Shown piece by piece: positions 61,590-64,000 of a stretch of 64,000 nucleotides of DNA; the stretch's first letter is position 1; every line of letters starts with the position of its first letter. The DNA is taken from the NCBI GenBank assembly GCA_018389105.1, contig JACATO010000317.1:2265001-2329000 (forward strand), read 5' to 3'. The notes under the pieces are model-generated. The model worked only from the letters and a program-made list of their open reading frames with translations. It was not told the DNA's origin and ran no database searches. Both the position numbers and the translations under genes were made by a program. This DNA comes from Nautilus pompilius (taxonomy: Eukaryota; Mollusca; Cephalopoda; Nautilida; Nautilidae).

Positions 61590-63029
61590 TAATAATAATA
61601 ATAATCATGATTAATAGTTTGCAGGAACAAAAGAGATCAGTAAATGTTTTAATTTTGGGATTTTATATCAAAGTTTATAAACTCATTTTTCAAAACTGAC
61701 TAATAGGCAAAAACAAAAGACATAAATTTGAAATTAAAATACTTATATCTTCTTACATTGAATCCATTCCAAGTAAATAGATTTCTTCAAACATTTGTTA
61801 ATGGTAAGGTTTCCTTTAGCTAAATAAATTGTGCACCTTTGTTCATTATTTAACATAACTTCAAGAATATATCATTTGCTTATGGAATTAATCAGAGAAT
61901 TTTGTGGAATTTATCAGTAAAATAATAAAGGCCGGTTCTTAGATCTTTTTAATGGTCAAATTTTGAACTGTGATTTGAGAACTGTCAAAAATGTGTAACA
62001 TTATGTTAAAGCCACTCCCACAGACTCTAACCATTTAACCTGGAAGCCATTAGAAAGAAATCTGATAGAATGTCTTAGGTAAAATACAAATGATTGTGTA
62101 CATAGTGTGAGGCATAACTCTGTGAGGCATTGTCTGCTACATATATCTTTCAGTGCTTAAAATTAGAGGGTTTAAACAATTTTAGAAGAATTATTCTTTC
62201 TTTATCTTTTCTCTCATGGATCTTTCATATCTTACATCCTTTATGGAATCTATCATGATTTTGAATCTATCTTGAAAGCATTACAAAGGATATTTGGATA
62301 TAGATTGCAGTTCCATATTTTGAGGAAACTTTAAAAAAAAAATTTAGTGCATAGTGAACTTTTAAATTTTGCTTCAGTGAAACATAAACAGTAATAACAT
62401 TATGCTGGAGCTTATTACTGTAATAAGACAGAATTTGGGGACAACTTAAAAAAAATAATAATAAAGGAAGTTAAATTTTTGTTGTGCTGAAATATTTAAA
62501 GTAGTACTGTACTGGTTCAAACTGATGCCCGGGCATTTATTGGAACTCGTTTAAAAAAAAAAAAAAGGTGAATGATTATTGGTGCCAAAAAGTCAAAATC
62601 TGCTGAAAAGTGAAAATGAAACCCAGACCTTATGATTGGTAACAGTCAGTGAATTTTGCTATATAGGACTTAAACTAGGAACTAAACTATATAAGGATAA
62701 ATGATAATACAAGCAAAGCAAGTAACAGTGAACATATATGACAGACAGCATAGATCTACTTGTAATAAAAGAACAAAAAAGAAAGTCATTAAACAATACT
62801 GAAGCTGTTTTACGCATTGTCAGTAACACATAGAAAGAAGAAAATCACAACACGTGTGATCTGAAGAGTAAATTGTCCTTGAAACATTTTGTCTCTCTTT
62901 GAAGATGGAAAAAAAATTTAAAAAATAAAACTAAAATAAAACAAAAATGGATAATTCAAATGAACTTGATTTCACAGTTTTATCACCGGATCTATCTTGC
63001 TTTAGATATCCCTGAAGGCTTTGTTGTGG
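59311..63029. other. Non-coding stretch, no assigned feature
   Basis: CpG-poor AT-rich DNA with (TA)n at 59,970-59,998, (GA)n at 60,222-60,245, (CT)n at 60,546-60,573 and (TAA)n at 61,546-61,604. Open frames of 60-85 codons show no domain. Confidence 0.55.
61546..61604. repeat. (TAA)n microsatellite
   Basis: TAA repeats of about 59 bases. Confidence 0.9.
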
Positions 63030-63660
63030 CAGTTACTTTAGTGCTTCATCTTTGATATCATATCTGGTTGCTTCTTGCTCCATACATTGTTTTCTGTCCA
63101 TTTAGAACAATGGATATACTTGTACTGAAACCTTTTCTGATTACACCAGGAGTTGATGCTTCCATGAGTAACTGAATGGAAAGGCATGGCTCTGGCTTTT
63201 TCATGTGCATTGCTCTCCATTTACCATCCATTCATTCCATGTCTCTTGGATGTTTTGCTTGAAAAGCAGATTACATGATACATCAGCCAGTTGTGCTAAG
63301 CTAGTGCAACCATTTGGAGTTATTGTAACATCTGAGCTCCAGCCACCTCCACATATCTCACAACCAGTAGAGAATGTCTTCATTCAGCTAACTATTTTGA
63401 CTTGTATGGTTAAAGGAATTAATGAAGCAGATTGTTCTTGTTTTTTTGTTGTCAAAACAACAGAGGGAGCAGTTTTTATTCATTGACCAACAAAGCGAGC
63501 ATGACTGTCACTTTATCTTTCGCATGCCCATTTGTTTTGATTATGATAGTTTTCTTCTTGGAATGATGCAGAATCACAGTTGCCTTTAATGTCAAAATAA
63601 ACAGCTTTCTCTTTCATGTTTCTAAAATCAGCAATGAGGTACTTGCAAAGTCATCACATT
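63030..63660 (-). pseudogene. pogo-type (DDE_1) transposase relic
   Basis: Read on the minus strand, the C-terminal half of a pogo-like Tc1/mariner transposase can be followed. KYLIADFRNMKEKAVYFDI aligns with the family's YPLSxIxNMDETPVYFDM. KTIIIKTNGHAKDKVTVML aligns with KTVxIKTTGHEKxRxTVVL. TITPNGCTSLAQLADVSCNL aligns with AxIPGGxTSxLQPLDVSxNK. QETWNEWM aligns with REEWNKWM. A weaker tail follows. Frames shift at least twice and stops are present. The first catalytic Asp (NMDE) is Lys here (NMKE), so the copy is inactive. It belongs to the DDE_1 superfamily related to CENP-B, Tigger and POGK. The N-terminal DNA-binding half was not found. Confidence 0.7.
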
Positions 63661-64000
63661 CTAATGATATATAAGTAGAATGTTTCCACCTTTTTAAAAT
63701 AACTGATGCATACCTAATTGCTTCAGTTCTTTGTTTAATTATGAGTTTCTTTCTGTATGGTTATTAAACTATTCTTTCTTCTTTTTTTTTACATCCAGAT
63801 TTGCTAACACACAGAATAAGAATATATACAAATACTTTTCTTGCATTTTGAAATAAGCACTTCTAGCATATTTTGATAAATAGGTTTTTTGTGGTTATTA
63901 TTCTAGACTGAATGGTATTGGTAGTGTGGTAGATGTTAACAGAAAGAAGTTTGCATATGATACTAAAACTTATCCTAGAGTTAATAACTGTAAAGGAAAT
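63661..64000. other. AT-rich end of window, no assigned feature
   Basis: CpG-poor sequence. It may contain undetected upstream parts of the minus-strand pogo relic. Nothing is recognisable. Confidence 0.4.

Larger units (their letters stand above)
42571..64000. other. CpG-depleted domain
   Basis: From about 42,571 to the right edge CpG is very rare. Two hand-counted 600-base samples (55,021-55,620 and 61,621-62,220) contain one CpG each. Samples to the left (25,741-26,340 and 35,101-35,700) contain about 23 and 31. TG and CA are correspondingly common. The pattern is that of long-term germline cytosine methylation and deamination. In invertebrates such DNA usually lies inside broadly expressed genes, so this may be intron of an unseen gene. 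No exon could be identified. Confidence 0.8.

Overview
This window is animal (eukaryotic) DNA. It is AT-rich and full of microsatellites, chiefly (TAA)n/(TTA)n, (GA)n/(CT)n and (GT)n. It carries tRNA-derived SINEs and decayed hAT, pogo-like and CR1-like transposons, and it has GT-AG introns. Together with a clear AP-2 transcription factor gene, this fits an invertebrate, probably a mollusc or other lophotrochozoan. The species is inferred, not shown. Nothing looks bacterial or viral, and nearly all long open frames are artefacts of simple repeats.

The one firmly identified gene is the 5' part of a TFAP2 (AP-2) gene on the minus strand. Exon 2 (6418-6900) encodes the proline/tyrosine-rich transactivation region. 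A newly proposed first coding exon (7748-7858) ends at a codon boundary that joins exon 2 in frame across an 847-base GT-AG intron. Together they encode 198 residues. I could not find the exons for the DNA-binding and helix-span-helix dimerisation domain; they probably lie beyond base 1. Upstream of exon 1 is a CpG-rich segment (about 8160-8640) with a GC box, a CCAAT box and a plus-strand TATA box. It could be a divergent promoter.

From about 8.6 to 42.5 kb I see mostly non-coding DNA. It holds long microsatellites, several promoter-like CpG-rich segments (10.2, 27.2-27.4, 30.5-31.0, 33.4 and 39.0-39.4 kb), a possible signal-peptide exon (16,076-16,268), a CT-rich repeat block carrying five intact palindromic TGACGTCA sites (34.0-34.4 kb), and SINE copies at 36.6 and 40.2-40.6 kb.

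At about 42.57 kb the sequence changes abruptly. CpG dinucleotides, common to the left, become very rare from there to base 64,000 (hand counts of about 23 and 31 versus 1 and 1 per 600 bases). This half holds fossil transposons: a nearly full-length hAT element with ZBED5/GTF2IRD2-like transposase (51,003-53,441), a second hAT scrap (45.3-45.5 kb), a CR1-like reverse transcriptase fragment (58.9-59.3 kb), a pogo-type DDE transposase relic (63.0-63.7 kb), and a CpG-decayed copy of the SINE family seen at 36.6 kb. The simplest explanation is a boundary between an unmethylated domain around a developmental regulator and a germline-methylated domain, typically the body of a broadly expressed gene. 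An assembly join is the main alternative.
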